Part shown: in pieces, positions 1 to 8,773 of the stretch
Layout of the letters: each line of letters opens with the position of its first letter
Position numbering within the stretch: position 1 is the first letter of the stretch
From: an uncultured Bacteroidales bacterium
Lineage (GTDB): Bacteria; Bacteroidota; Bacteroidia; Bacteroidales; Paludibacteraceae
NCBI GenBank assembly: GCA_903901975.1
Contig: CAIUTB010000140.1
Span: 1-34,360 of the forward strand
Length of the DNA stretch: 34,360 bases
Reading direction: 5' to 3'
Program-made: the position numbers and the translations under genes
Notes under the pieces: model-generated
Database searches by the model: none
Told to the model about the DNA's origin: nothing
The model's input: only the letters and a program-made list of their open reading frames with translations

Positions 1-86
1 ATTTATTAAATACAAACATTATTAAGAAAAACCTATAAATTTGTAACCGCTATTAAGCTTGAAAATAGTAGCTCGGGCTCAGTCTT

Positions 87-3000
87 GTGTGGGTGGTCAA
101 TTTCATCCGGAGAAGACTGGTCATTTTGACCGGAATATCCATTGGAACTTTATTTGAAGGGCTTTATGTATACGACCCTAAATATCAACAAGTCGTAAAG
201 TCATTGTTGAGTAGAAAATCTGTTTTTTCATTAGTTATAATTGATAATTCACATTATTTGGTTGGGTGTACTGATGGTTTATATATTATTAGTTTTACTA
301 AAGATAGTTTCGCCATTGAAAAACTTAATACAAATAATCAAATAAAAGGTCCTATTTTTTCTATTACGAATAAGGCGGATAAAATTTGGATTGGTACTGG
401 AACTGGATTTGCGAGTTTTACATTATCTTCCGATTTTAAAACAACTCAAATCAAAAACTATACTACACAGTTGTTGGTAAATCCTAAGTCCCAAAATACA
501 ATCCGTAAAGTAAAATATGATCTGAAAAGAAATTGTGTCTGGATTGGTGGAGAAACCAGCGGTTTAGTAAAAGCTACATTAGATAAGGATTTTAATATTA
601 AGAGTTTTGTGTCGATAAATAAAACTTTTAATATCGGTTCAAATAACAATTATATAAGTGATATTTATATTGACACTGAAAACAATTGTTGGGTAGCTTC
701 ACGGGGTGGACTTATCCATTTACAGTTTTCTAACACCGATAAAATTGTTAATGTATCTGTTTTAACCACAGAAAATGGACTTCCAAGCAATCTGGTGCAA
801 TCAATACAAAGCGACAAGAATGGAAATTTATGGTTAGGTACAATTCGGGGGCTCGTAAGATTTAATAAAAAGACACATGAAATTATCAATTATGATATAA
901 ACGATGGTATTCAGGATTATGAGTTTTCTGAACATTCATCGTATGTGGATTCTAACGGCACAATGTTTTTTAGTGGAATAAATGGAGTGTCCGAATTTTC
1001 GCCAAACAAAATGCGATACGATAATTTTGTAGAACCTGTGGTGATTAGCGAAGTTATAATCAATGGAGAAAATGCAAAAAATCGCGTAATAAGTATGCCT
1101 ACTTTAGCGTATAATGATAATAATATTAAATTTAATTTCATTTCGCTTAATTATATCAATCCCTTGAAATGCAAATATGCTTACATGCTTGTAGGGTATG
1201 ATAAAGATTGGATATACACCTCGGCTGAATTTAAAAAGGCTGAATATTCAAATTTACCAAGTGGGAAATATGTATTTAAAGTAAAATCAACCAACGAAGA
1301 TGGTATTTGGAGTTCGAATTATACTTCACTTCACTTTGATATATCACCTTCATTCTGGTTTTCATTTCCTGGTTTTCTATTGTACTTTTTAATGCTTACA
1401 TTAATAGTTTTAGCAGTATCATCTATTACCCAAAAACGAGTTAAAAAAAAGCATGAAGAATTACTGGAAAAACAATATCACGAACAAATTGAAAAAATAA
1501 ATCAGTCAAAGTTACAGTTCTTCATCAATATTTCTCATGAAATCAGAACCCCTTTAACCTTAATAGTATGTTCTATTGAGAAACTCATTTCAAATTTAAA
1601 TTTAAATACAGAACAAGAAAAGGAAACAGAAACTATTGATCGAAATGTCAATCGCATGTTGCAACTAACCAATGAGTTGTTGGAAATTCGCAAAATTGAA
1701 ACGGGTAATTATCAGTTAAATGTCAAGAACGATGATATTGTCAGTGTAATAAAAAATATCGTACAAGCCTTTGAATCGTTAGCCGAAAAACAGGAAATGA
1801 AATTATCCATTGATACATTCAATCCTGAATTTTTAATCTGGTTTGATGCAAATGCACTTGAAAAGTCACTGAGTAATCTGATTTCAAATGCAATAAAGTA
1901 CACTAAAAGGAAAGGGTTGATTCAGATAAAAACTAAATTATCAACCAATAATGAATTTTTGGAGATTAGTGTAATTGACAATGGAATTGGAATTGAGCAA
2001 GAACAGTTGACAAAAATATTTGATCGGTTTTACCAACACGGTGGGAATAAAGACTCATACGAAAATGGATTTGGAATAAGACTGCATCTAACTAAGAATC
2101 TAATTGAACTTCATAAAGGATCAATTTCTGTAACCAGCGAAATAAATAAAGGTTCTGTATTTACAATAAGTTTACCTTTGAATGAGTATGTTTACTCTGC
2201 CAATGATAAAGCTGATAAAGTAATTTGGAAAACAGACTTTAATGCAACCTACTATGGTATAGAAAATCAAGAATCAGAAACTGATGTTGAAATTTTAACT
2301 GCTGAAAACATTGAAGATGCTGATCCTGAAAAATTCACCATTCTCTACATAGATGATAATAAAGAACTTCTTGATAATATTGGTAATTATTTATCCGAAA
2401 CATATAATGTAATTACCGCTACAAATGGGAAAATTGGCTTAGAAAAAGCAACATTTTTTCAACCTGATGTAATAATTAGTGACATCGTTATGCCTGTAAT
2501 GGATGGTTTTGAATTATGTAGTCTCATAAAAACAGATATAAATACTTCGCATATTCCTGTAATACTATTAACTGCCAGAGGCGATTCGGACAGCCAGTAC
2601 AAAGGTATCCAAATAGGAGCAGATTACTTTATTCCTAAACCATTTAATGTAAAACTCCTCACACTCACAATTAAAAACCTTATTGAATCGAGAGAAAAGC
2701 TGAGAAAGCTCTTTATTTCAAACCAATATACAAATCCGAAAGAAATAACCACAAACAGCAGAGACGAACAGTTTATGGATAAATTGTTGCAATATGTTGA
2801 AGAACATATTGGCGAAGATGATTTGAATATTAAATACATTGCAGATACTTTTGCCATGAGTCGTTCAACTTTTTTCAGAAAAATAAAAGCTATTACCGGT
2901 ACTACCGGAAAAGAATTTATCGATTCAGTAAGACTTAAAAGAGCTGCCCGTTTACTTATTGAAACAGATTTGAATATCTCAGAAATAGCCTATGATATTG

Positions 3001-3089
3001 GTCATTCAAATCCCCAATATTTTTCAAAATGGTTCAAGGCTTTTTATAAAATATCTCCAACAGAGTATATGGCTAAATATAAAAAATAA
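87..3089 (+). CDS. Hybrid two-component system regulator (propeller sensor / histidine kinase / receiver / AraC), apparently 5'-truncated
   Basis: One-chain sensor-regulator of the Bacteroidota HTCS type, which senses glycan fragments in the periplasm and switches on polysaccharide-use genes. Visible in order: propeller repeats to about residue 320, a Y_Y_Y immunoglobulin-like domain (about 340-418), one membrane helix (about 421-445), a HisKA domain with the motif ISHEIRTPL and phospho-acceptor His484, an ATPase domain (N box near 601, DNGIGI near 631, GFGIRL near 661), a receiver domain (about 750-866, phospho-acceptor Asp799 in SDIVMP), and an AraC-type DNA-binding domain (about 895-1000). 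Family members usually have about 1350 residues, two propellers and a signal peptide. Here the signal peptide and much of the first propeller are missing. The start used is a GTG at 87, and propeller-like sequence in this frame begins only around 150, so the first 20 or so residues are probably not genuine. It may be a non-functional remnant. The kinase-to-regulator part looks intact. Confidence 0.85.
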   Translation: MWVVNFIRRRLVILTGISIGTLFEGLYVYDPKYQQVVKSLLSRKSVFSLVIIDNSHYLVGCTDGLYIISFTKDSFAIEKLNTNNQIKGPIFSITNKADKIWIGTGTGFASFTLSSDFKTTQIKNYTTQLLVNPKSQNTIRKVKYDLKRNCVWIGGETSGLVKATLDKDFNIKSFVSINKTFNIGSNNNYISDIYIDTENNCWVASRGGLIHLQFSNTDKIVNVSVLTTENGLPSNLVQSIQSDKNGNLWLGTIRGLVRFNKKTHEIINYDINDGIQDYEFSEHSSYVDSNGTMFFSGINGVSEFSPNKMRYDNFVEPVVISEVIINGENAKNRVISMPTLAYNDNNIKFNFISLNYINPLKCKYAYMLVGYDKDWIYTSAEFKKAEYSNLPSGKYVFKVKSTNEDGIWSSNYTSLHFDISPSFWFSFPGFLLYFLMLTLIVLAVSSITQKRVKKKHEELLEKQYHEQIEKINQSKLQFFINISHEIRTPLTLIVCSIEKLISNLNLNTEQEKETETIDRNVNRMLQLTNELLEIRKIETGNYQLNVKNDDIVSVIKNIVQAFESLAEKQEMKLSIDTFNPEFLIWFDANALEKSLSNLISNAIKYTKRKGLIQIKTKLSTNNEFLEISVIDNGIGIEQEQLTKIFDRFYQHGGNKDSYENGFGIRLHLTKNLIELHKGSISVTSEINKGSVFTISLPLNEYVYSANDKADKVIWKTDFNATYYGIENQESETDVEILTAENIEDADPEKFTILYIDDNKELLDNIGNYLSETYNVITATNGKIGLEKATFFQPDVIISDIVMPVMDGFELCSLIKTDINTSHIPVILLTARGDSDSQYKGIQIGADYFIPKPFNVKLLTLTIKNLIESREKLRKLFISNQYTNPKEITTNSRDEQFMDKLLQYVEEHIGEDDLNIKYIADTFAMSRSTFFRKIKAITGTTGKEFIDSVRLKRAARLLIETDLNISEIAYDIGHSNPQYFSKWFKAFYKISPTEYMAKYKK

Positions 3090-3192
3090 CACCTCATTGG
3101 TAAATATCATAAAAAACTTATAAGGTATTATTATTCAAATAATTAATTGAATTTTATTGATTAATCACTCAATTTACTTTTAAAGCAGTTTT

Positions 3193-3459
3193 TTGTTTTC
3201 TTTAATTAAGTATTTGTTAAGTTATATTCTTAAAACTTCAATAATCAAACTCAGTAGCAGCATCCATGGGAATCCAACGATTGCACCCTTTGAAAAAATA
3301 GCTAATATTCTGGAAATTGATTTGGCTGAATTATTTACTAAACCGGTTGGAGAAAATGTTATTTCTGGCTATCTTGAATTCAATAGGGAGATTCATAAAA
3401 TTGAATCAATCTCGGATGTTCAGAGTTTTGTAGAAATACAAATACATGATAACGTGTAA
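3193..3459 (+). pseudogene. Remnant of a small XRE-family (HTH_3) regulator
   Basis: The open frame has 88 codons. From about residue 26 it resembles the second half of an XRE helix-turn-helix domain (GNPTIAPFEKIANILEIDLAELF), followed by the short tail seen in small Bacteroidota XRE proteins (ISGYLEFNREIHKIESI). The first helices of the domain are missing, and the first 25 residues look like AT-rich noise read as hydrophobic sequence. I therefore read it as a broken gene rather than a working regulator. It faces the recombinase remnant tail to tail, and small XRE regulators of this kind are common on integrated elements. The call rests on motif resemblance only. Confidence 0.45.
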
Positions 3460-3469
3460 TTGTACATTG

Positions 3470-3949
3470 CGCGTATATTTTTTTTAAGTTCCTTATCTAG
3501 TTTATAAATAAGAGTATCAGTAATTTTGTCAAGTCTAACATCTCCCCAAATTTTCTTTATAATGTCATTATTTGATCTATATTTCTGTATAGTTTTTAAT
3601 TCTAGCCGGACTTCCTTTTTTATACATTCATTTATAAAATCATAAAAACTTTGTTTATCTTTGCCCTCTGAAATATTTTTTGGTTCTTTAAACGTAAAGA
3701 ACTTTCCGGGTGTTTCTTCGTATTTGCACGTTGTTCCAGTTCGTGAAGTTTGGAATTGATTAAGTTGTTTACCGTTGCAGCTTGCGGATGTTTATTGCTA
3801 ACGTTTTCTCTTTGATCATCCCAGTATTGAAGGTATGTGTAAGCACCGGTGCCAATGTATTGATAGCGGCGATCGAAATAACATTCTATTAAAATCTCAG
3901 TTTTAGCTAAACTGTTTGGTTTTAGCTTAATAACAAGTTTGAATTGCAT
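3470..3949 (-). pseudogene. Tyrosine recombinase (phage-type integrase) remnant, frameshifted and lacking the catalytic domain
   Basis: The first 80 or so residues match the arm-DNA-binding domain of Bacteroidota tyrosine recombinases (ECYFDRRYQYIGTGAYTYLQYW, then NLINSKLHELEQ). Near 3715-3725 the reading frame changes. The next frame continues the protein with EETPGKFFTFKEPK and then a core-binding (SAM-like) domain ending in ITDTLIYKLDKELKK at about 3475. The C-terminal catalytic domain with the R...HxxR...Y residues is absent, because homology stops against the XRE remnant. Both a frameshift and a 3' deletion are thus visible, and the gene should be inactive. It is the main sign that an integrated element once occupied this spot. 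The neighbouring tRNA-Gly could have been its target, although the recombinase lies on the tRNA's 5' side, which is not the usual arrangement. Confidence 0.75.
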
Positions 3950-3980
3950 AATACTAAAGGTTTTAATGAAAATTTAACGA

Positions 3981-4036
3981 TGTACATTTTCCAATTTTTG
4001 TACATTCAGAAAACCCTGTACAAATCGTGTACAAAT
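3981..4036. repeat. Cluster of four TGTACA boxes upstream of the recombinase remnant
   Basis: TGTACATT occurs at 3981 and 3999, and TGTACAAAT at 4017 and 4028, giving spacings of 18, 18 and 11 bases. The core TGTACA is itself palindromic. Another TGTACATT sits at 3461, where the recombinase homology ends. A cluster just upstream of an integrase gene could be arm-type or regulator binding sites; that role is inferred. The rest of 3950-4135 is very AT-rich with nothing else recognisable. Confidence 0.5.
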
Positions 4037-4135
4037 AGAGTATTTTATATTCATATATATACAGATTTGTATTTATTGAATTTATTAAATATATTGTAAA
4101 TCAGATATTTAGTATTTTATATACTTATTTATATT

Positions 4136-4208
4136 GCGGCAGTAGCTCAGTTGGTAGAGCATCAGCTTCCCAAGCTGAGGGTCACGAGTTCGAGTCTCGC
4201 TTGCCGCT
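4136..4208 (+). tRNA. tRNA-Gly (anticodon CCC)
   Basis: The sequence folds as a standard cloverleaf. The acceptor arms are GCGGCAG and TTGCCGC, the anticodon stem is TCAGC/GCTGA with loop TTCCCAA (anticodon CCC at 34-36), and the T loop is TTCGAGT. The discriminator base is T, usual for tRNA-Gly. CCA is not encoded. It reads the GGG codon. It lies 29 bases upstream of the helix-hairpin-helix gene. Confidence 0.95.
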
Positions 4209-4237
4209 CAAGAAACATTCAATTTCTACAGATAATT

Positions 4238-5164
4238 ATGTGGAAAGACTTCTTCTATTTTTCGAAAGGACAGCGAATGGGTATTATCATTTTGATAGTG
4301 CTTATTTTAATGTCTTTAGCAGTAAATTACTTACTACCGGTTTTCTTTCCTGTAACACAAAAGGATGGAACTGCATTTCTTAGCGAAGTAGAGAAATTCA
4401 AAAAATCGTTGGTTTCACTTGACAGTTTACGGCAATTGGAATGGCAACATCAAAATGATGAGCGTCAACGTCAGTATAAGCAAAATTCGATTAGCTTTCC
4501 TGCGAAAAATAAACCAGGATCCTACACGCTTTCTTCATTTGATCCCAACTTAATTGATTCGGCAGCTTTAGTCCACTTGGGTTTAAAACCTTTTATTTCA
4601 GGTAATATACTGAAATATCGGAAAGCAGGTGGGCGGTTTAAAACGAAAGAAGAATTTGGGAAAGTATACGGCATTCAGCCCGAAAAATTCAAGGAACTTG
4701 AGCCTTATATTGCCATTGCTGAAATCAAACCTGTACTGAACGAAAAACCGATAAAACGAACCGATATAATTGTCGATTTGAATTCAGCAGACACTACGCT
4801 TTTGATGCAGGTAAAAGGAATAGGGCGTGGTTATGCAAAAGGGATTGTGCGATTTCGTCAGCAAACGGGTGGTTTTGTATCGTTGGATCAACTAAGTGAG
4901 ATTTGGGGAATGAAACCCGAAAACCTGGAGCGTATTCGCCCTTTTTGTAAAGTAAATGTGGATTTGGTTCAGAAAATAAAGGTAAATAGCGCGAGTGCCG
5001 AACGCTTTAAAAGTCATCCCTACTTTAATTTCTATCAGGCCAAAGCTTTATATGAACTTCGGCGGAAGAAGGGCAAAATCAAAGATATCAATGAATTAAA
5101 AGAATTGTCAGAATTCAGCCCGGAATCTGTTCTACGATTAAAACCCTATCTGAATTTTGAATAA
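4238..5164 (+). CDS. Membrane-anchored protein with three helix-hairpin-helix domains (ComEA-like)
   Basis: This 308-residue protein has a short cytoplasmic start, one hydrophobic segment (about residues 14-37) and three tandem helix-hairpin-helix units. The units begin near FDPNLIDSAALVHLGL, VDLNSADTTLLMQVKGIG and VNSASAERFKSHPYF. Such units bind DNA non-specifically and are found in ComEA, the DNA receptor for natural uptake. Bacteroidota commonly carry this long multi-HhH form, whose role is not established. I chose the ATG at 4238 because the open frame upstream of it runs through the tRNA-Gly gene. The gene is probably transcribed with the tRNA. DNA binding is well supported by the fold; a role in DNA uptake is inferred. 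Confidence 0.8.
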   Translation: MWKDFFYFSKGQRMGIIILIVLILMSLAVNYLLPVFFPVTQKDGTAFLSEVEKFKKSLVSLDSLRQLEWQHQNDERQRQYKQNSISFPAKNKPGSYTLSSFDPNLIDSAALVHLGLKPFISGNILKYRKAGGRFKTKEEFGKVYGIQPEKFKELEPYIAIAEIKPVLNEKPIKRTDIIVDLNSADTTLLMQVKGIGRGYAKGIVRFRQQTGGFVSLDQLSEIWGMKPENLERIRPFCKVNVDLVQKIKVNSASAERFKSHPYFNFYQAKALYELRRKKGKIKDINELKELSEFSPESVLRLKPYLNFE

Positions 5165-5203
5165 TTTCAGGGTATGACCTGAAAATTTAAACCATACTGG
5201 CAT

Positions 5204-5211
5204 TATTTTTG
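5204..5211 (+). promoter_or_regulatory. Possible -7 element for the NigD-like gene
   Basis: TATTTTTG fits the Bacteroidota -7 consensus TAnnTTTG and lies about 60 bases before the start codon. No clear -33 TTTG box is seen at the expected distance, so the call is weak. A small hairpin just before it (TTTCAGG/CCTGAAA, about 5166-5184) may mark the end of the upstream transcript. Confidence 0.35.
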
Positions 5212-5269
5212 TTATAATAATACTGATAAACTCTTTATTTTTAATCGGTTAAATCTAAAATCCGGACTT

Positions 5270-6013
5270 ATGAAAACAAATATTAAATTTCTTTTAATTG
5301 CTGTTCTATTGCCTTTTTTTATGGCCTGTGAAGATCATCAGAATAATAACGATTTGAATAATTATGAGCTGGATATCGCTACGGTTCAAAACCCATACAA
5401 CGAAACGTCCTTCTTCTTCCGCTTGGATAATAAAAAACTGATGTGGGTGGATGAAAGTAATTTTTCGGGCTATGCACCAAAAGATGGACAGCGCATTGTT
5501 GCCAACTATACCCTGCTTGCTGACAAACGGGCAACACACCTTTACGATTACGATGTAAGATTGAATGATGTCTACGAAGTTCTGACAAAGGGCATTTTCA
5601 ATGTAAGTAAAGCTACTCAGGACAGCATTGGGAACGATTCAATAAGTATTGACGATATGTGGATTGGCAGCGACTATCTGAATGTTCAGTTTAGCTATCC
5701 GGGTTATAACAAAACTCACTTTATAAATCTGGTAAATGATACTTCCAAGGTATTTACTGACGGAAAGATTCACCTATATTTTAGGCATAATTCGAATGTA
5801 GATTCTCCGGTATACCTAAGAAGCGGCATTGTTTCGTTCAATATCAAATCACTTCAAACGGGAGCTTCCGGCACCTTGCTAAATCTGGTAATTCATGTAA
5901 ATATACCCAATCAGGCTGCTGAAAAAACCTACGATGTACCCTATGACTTTAGTTTGACTGCTCTGGCCCCAAAACGAGTATTTCCAACGCTGATTCAACA
6001 AAAGTTCTATTGA
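5270..6013 (+). CDS. NigD-like lipoprotein
   Basis: This 247-residue protein has a lipoprotein signal ending in FFMAC (Cys20 would be lipidated), followed by an Asn/Asp-rich linker. The rest resembles the NigD-like family of Bacteroidota: an N-terminal small barrel (YELDIATVQNP, then FFFRLDNKKLMWV) and a larger beta-sandwich (DDMWIGSDYLNVQFSY). The length is normal for the family, which takes its name from a Bacteroides operon; the biochemical role is unknown. It would sit in the outer membrane, and orientation is not predictable from the sequence. It appears to be transcribed alone: a possible promoter precedes it and a strong hairpin terminator follows. Confidence 0.8.
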   Translation: MKTNIKFLLIAVLLPFFMACEDHQNNNDLNNYELDIATVQNPYNETSFFFRLDNKKLMWVDESNFSGYAPKDGQRIVANYTLLADKRATHLYDYDVRLNDVYEVLTKGIFNVSKATQDSIGNDSISIDDMWIGSDYLNVQFSYPGYNKTHFINLVNDTSKVFTDGKIHLYFRHNSNVDSPVYLRSGIVSFNIKSLQTGASGTLLNLVIHVNIPNQAAEKTYDVPYDFSLTALAPKRVFPTLIQQKFY

Positions 6014-6035
6014 TTTGAATCTTTAAATTTAAAAA

Positions 6036-6076
6036 CAAAAACCCATTTTCAATGTTGAGAATGGGTTTTTGTTTGA
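6036..6076 (+). terminator. Rho-independent terminator after the NigD-like gene
   Basis: Inverted repeat CAAAAACCCATTTTC (6036-6050) and GAGAATGGGTTTTTG (6057-6071) with one G-U pair and a 6-base loop. The T run is part of the descending arm. It lies 23 bases after the stop codon. Confidence 0.8.
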
Positions 6077-6104
6077 GAAGAATATTTATACATAATAAAT
6101 GAAC

Positions 6105-6132
6105 TTTGAGTCGATTAAATTCATTATATTTG
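6105..6132 (+). promoter_or_regulatory. Promoter for adenine deaminase
   Basis: TTTG at 6105-6108 and TATATTTG at 6125-6132 match the Bacteroidota -33 and -7 boxes, with a somewhat short 16-base gap. Transcription would start near 6139. That places any start codon before this point outside the mRNA and helps fix the ade start at or after 6146. Confidence 0.6.
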
Positions 6133-6153
6133 TTCATACTTAAAAATGAAATA

Positions 6154-7782
6154 TTGAAAACAATAACAGGAAATATAGTCGATGTGATATCGAAAACCAT
6201 TACTAAGGGAAAAGTTCTTTTTGAAAATGGGAAAATAACAGCAATTGAAGCCTGTGATGAGGTTGAAAATCAGTATATTATTCCTGGTTTTGTAGATGCA
6301 CATATACATATCGAAAGCTCGATGATGCTACCTTCGGAATTTGCCCGATACAGTGTTATTCACGGAACGGTGGCTTGTGTCTGTGATCCACACGAAATAG
6401 CCAATGTGTGTGGCATTGAGGGAATTGATTATATGATTGAGAACGGTCGTCATTCGCCCATGAAATTTTACTTTGGAGCACCTTCGTGTGTTCCATCAAC
6501 ACATTTCGAAACTTCGGGAGCTGAATTAGATGCCGATGCCGTGGAGAAATTATTGTTGCGCGATGATATCTATTTTCTGGCTGAAATGATGAATTTTCCG
6601 GGCGTAATTCATAAAAATAAGCAGGTTCATGCTAAATTAGATGCTGCTAAACGGATAGGAAAACCCATTGATGGTCATGCACCTGAATTGAAAGGGGATG
6701 ACTTGATAGCATATGCAGCCGGTGGAATAAGCACCGACCACGAATGTATGACCCTTGCGGAAGCGGAAGCAAAAATTGCATTGGGAATGACCATACAAAT
6801 TAGGGAGGGAAGTGCTGCTAAGAATTTTGATGATTTATTGCCCTTACTTATTAAGTACCCTGACAAAATAATGTTTTGTTCAGATGATAAGCATCCGGAT
6901 GATTTGCTGAAAAATGGACATATCAATGCCCTGGCAAGGCGGGCTGTGGCTGCAGGTTATGATCCGATTGCTGTATTGCGGATTTGTTCCTTGACGCCGA
7001 TCAGACATTATAAACTGGATGTTGGTTTGTTGCAGTCAGGAGATGATGCTGATTTTGTGGTACTAAACAACCTGATTGATTTTGAAGTAAAAGCCACTTA
7101 TATCGAGGGCGAAAAAGTTTCGGAGAATGGAAATCCAACTTTTCCCCGATTCATTCCAACAAACCTTATCAATCAGTTTAACGCTAAGAAAATAACCCTA
7201 GAACAGCTAAAGGTAATTCCCACAGGAAATTTTCTGAAAGTAATAAATGTTGATGATGGGCAGCTATTTACCCACGAGATCCTTTGCCAACCGAAAATAG
7301 AAGGCAATAATGTAATTTCTGATATTGATAATGATGTATTGAAGTTGGTAGTTTATAACCGATACCAACCATCAGAACCGGCAATCGGATTTATCAAAAA
7401 TATCGGTTTAAAGCGGGGTGCATTGGCTTCGACCGTAGCTCACGATAGTCACAATATTGTGGCAGTGGGAACTTCGGATGTTGAAATCGTTTCGGCCATT
7501 AATCAGATTATCGACAGCCGTGGTGGAATTCTGGCGTGTGTAGGTGATAAAACCTGTTTGTTATCTTTGCCGATAGGTGGTTTGTTGTCGGATATTGAAG
7601 GTCATATCATAGCCGAGCGCTACGAAGAGGTGGATGCCATGGCCAAAGAACTGGGTTCAACGCTTAGTGCACCTTTTATGACAGTGGCTTTTATGTCATT
7701 ACTTGTAATTCCGGAACTGAAACTGGGTGACAGAGGCTTATTTGACGGACGAAATTTTAAATTTGTAGAGCTAATGGAATAA
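6154..7782 (+). CDS. ade: Adenine deaminase
   Basis: Converts adenine to hypoxanthine and ammonia in purine salvage (EC 3.5.4.2), in the cytoplasm. It belongs to the amidohydrolase superfamily. The metal-binding motif DAHIHIESSM appears near the start of the barrel, followed by CDPHEIANVCG, DGHAPELKG, ISTDHE and the acidic FCSDDKHPDDL. The C-terminal family signature is also visible (STVAHDSHNIVAVG and CLLSLPIGGLLS). The length of about 540 residues fits the bacterial family. The frame is open upstream to a TTG at 6106, but that codon lies at the promoter. The start used is a TTG at 6154, which gives MKTITGNIVDV and matches where homologues begin. An out-of-frame ATG at 6146 is noted under findings. 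The gene stands alone and ends before a strong two-way terminator. Confidence 0.93.
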   Translation: MKTITGNIVDVISKTITKGKVLFENGKITAIEACDEVENQYIIPGFVDAHIHIESSMMLPSEFARYSVIHGTVACVCDPHEIANVCGIEGIDYMIENGRHSPMKFYFGAPSCVPSTHFETSGAELDADAVEKLLLRDDIYFLAEMMNFPGVIHKNKQVHAKLDAAKRIGKPIDGHAPELKGDDLIAYAAGGISTDHECMTLAEAEAKIALGMTIQIREGSAAKNFDDLLPLLIKYPDKIMFCSDDKHPDDLLKNGHINALARRAVAAGYDPIAVLRICSLTPIRHYKLDVGLLQSGDDADFVVLNNLIDFEVKATYIEGEKVSENGNPTFPRFIPTNLINQFNAKKITLEQLKVIPTGNFLKVINVDDGQLFTHEILCQPKIEGNNVISDIDNDVLKLVVYNRYQPSEPAIGFIKNIGLKRGALASTVAHDSHNIVAVGTSDVEIVSAINQIIDSRGGILACVGDKTCLLSLPIGGLLSDIEGHIIAERYEEVDAMAKELGSTLSAPFMTVAFMSLLVIPELKLGDRGLFDGRNFKFVELME

Positions 7783-7815
7783 GTTCAATGCCGAACAGCT
7801 TTATTCGTAAGTTTG

Positions 7816-7867
7816 GATTTGATAATAAAATAAAAGACCGCAAGCGGTCTTTTATTTTATTATCAAA
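7816..7867. terminator. Long bidirectional terminator between ade and sucD
   Basis: A nearly perfect inverted repeat has arms of about 24 bases centred on a CAAG loop (GACCG CAAG CGGTC), flanked by A-rich and T-rich stretches on both sides. It serves ade on the plus strand and sucD on the minus strand, whose stop lies 8 bases away. Confidence 0.9.
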
Positions 7868-7874
7868 TTCTCGA

Positions 7875-8750
7875 TTAATCTATTTTCAAAGCTTTTTTGA
7901 TCAGTATGGGTATTTCAATTGGAAGACGTGCAACCGGAACACCAATGGCTTCAAAAGCTGCAATTTTTTCTTCAGCGGTTCCGCTACCACTTGAAATTAT
8001 AGCACCTGCATGTCCCATACGTTTACCAGCAGGAGCAGATTGTCCCGCAATAAAGGCTACAACTGGTTTAGTTACATGCTCTTTAATGAACTGAGCTGCA
8101 CGCTCCTCGGCATCACCACCAATTTCGCCTATCAACACAATAGCTTCAGTTTCAGGATCATCCTGAAATAGTTGAAGTAATTCCTGATAATACAAACCTG
8201 AAACCGGATCACCACCGATTCCCACGCAGGTACTTTGACCAAGTCCGGCCTGAGTAAGCAGACTAACCATCAAATAAGTCAGCGTACCACTACGGCTCAT
8301 CAATCCAACGTTCCCTTTTTTGAATATATTTCCCGGAAGAATTCCTACAAGTGCTTCATCCGGTGTAATTAATCCCGGACAGTTTGCACCAATCAGTTTT
8401 ACACCTTTCTTTTTTAAATAAGCTGTTGCTTTTACCATATCGAGGGTTGGAACTCCTTCTGAAATGCAGATAACGAGTTCAACACCGGCATCGCCGGCTT
8501 CCATAATTGCATCGCCGGCCAATGCTGCGGGAACAAAAATAATAGAAGTGTTTGCCCCGGTAGCTTTCACGGCAGCTTCAACGGTATTAAAAACCGGAAT
8601 GCCATCCACAATCAGTCCACCTTTACCCGGTGAAACTCCGGCAACAATATTGGTTCCGTATTCTTTCATTTTGGCGGTGTGGAAACTACCATCACGCCCT
8701 GTCATTCCCTGAACAAGTAATTTTGTATTTTTATTGACTAATATGCTCAT
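7875..8750 (-). CDS. sucD: Succinyl-CoA synthetase alpha subunit
   Basis: Alpha subunit of succinate-CoA ligase (EC 6.2.1.5), which interconverts succinyl-CoA and succinate with formation of a nucleoside triphosphate in the citric acid cycle. The 291 residues are full length. The N-terminal CoA-binding Rossmann domain is visible ([17 protein letters not shown]). The ligase domain has GIGGDPVSG and the active-site loop [12 protein letters not shown], in which His247 is the residue phosphorylated during catalysis. It follows sucC on the minus strand after an unusually long gap of 157 bases. A possible promoter of its own lies in that gap, so the two genes may be made partly independently. Confidence 0.97.
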   Translation of the reverse strand: MSILVNKNTKLLVQGMTGRDGSFHTAKMKEYGTNIVAGVSPGKGGLIVDGIPVFNTVEAAVKATGANTSIIFVPAALAGDAIMEAGDAGVELVICISEGVPTLDMVKATAYLKKKGVKLIGANCPGLITPDEALVGILPGNIFKKGNVGLMSRSGTLTYLMVSLLTQAGLGQSTCVGIGGDPVSGLYYQELLQLFQDDPETEAIVLIGEIGGDAEERAAQFIKEHVTKPVVAFIAGQSAPAGKRMGHAGAIISSGSGTAEEKIAAFEAIGVPVARLPIEIPILIKKALKID

Positions 8751-8773
8751 TTTTATTTGTAAGTTAATTGGTT

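Noticed and set aside
4136-4208. tRNA-Gly as the certain attachment site of the integrase remnant
   Set aside because: The remnant lies on the 5' side of the tRNA and no duplicated tRNA 3' end was found in the window, so this cannot be claimed.
4151-4237. N-terminal extension of the helix-hairpin-helix protein
   Set aside because: It reads through the tRNA-Gly gene (4136-4208). The membrane-protein start at 4238 is the natural one.
6106-6153. Earlier TTG start for adenine deaminase
   Set aside because: It coincides with the -33/-7 promoter boxes and lies before the expected transcript start; homologues begin near KTITGNIVDV.
7788-7994. Small plus-strand reading frame after ade
   Set aside because: It runs through the long bidirectional terminator and then antisense to sucD; the product has no protein-like pattern.
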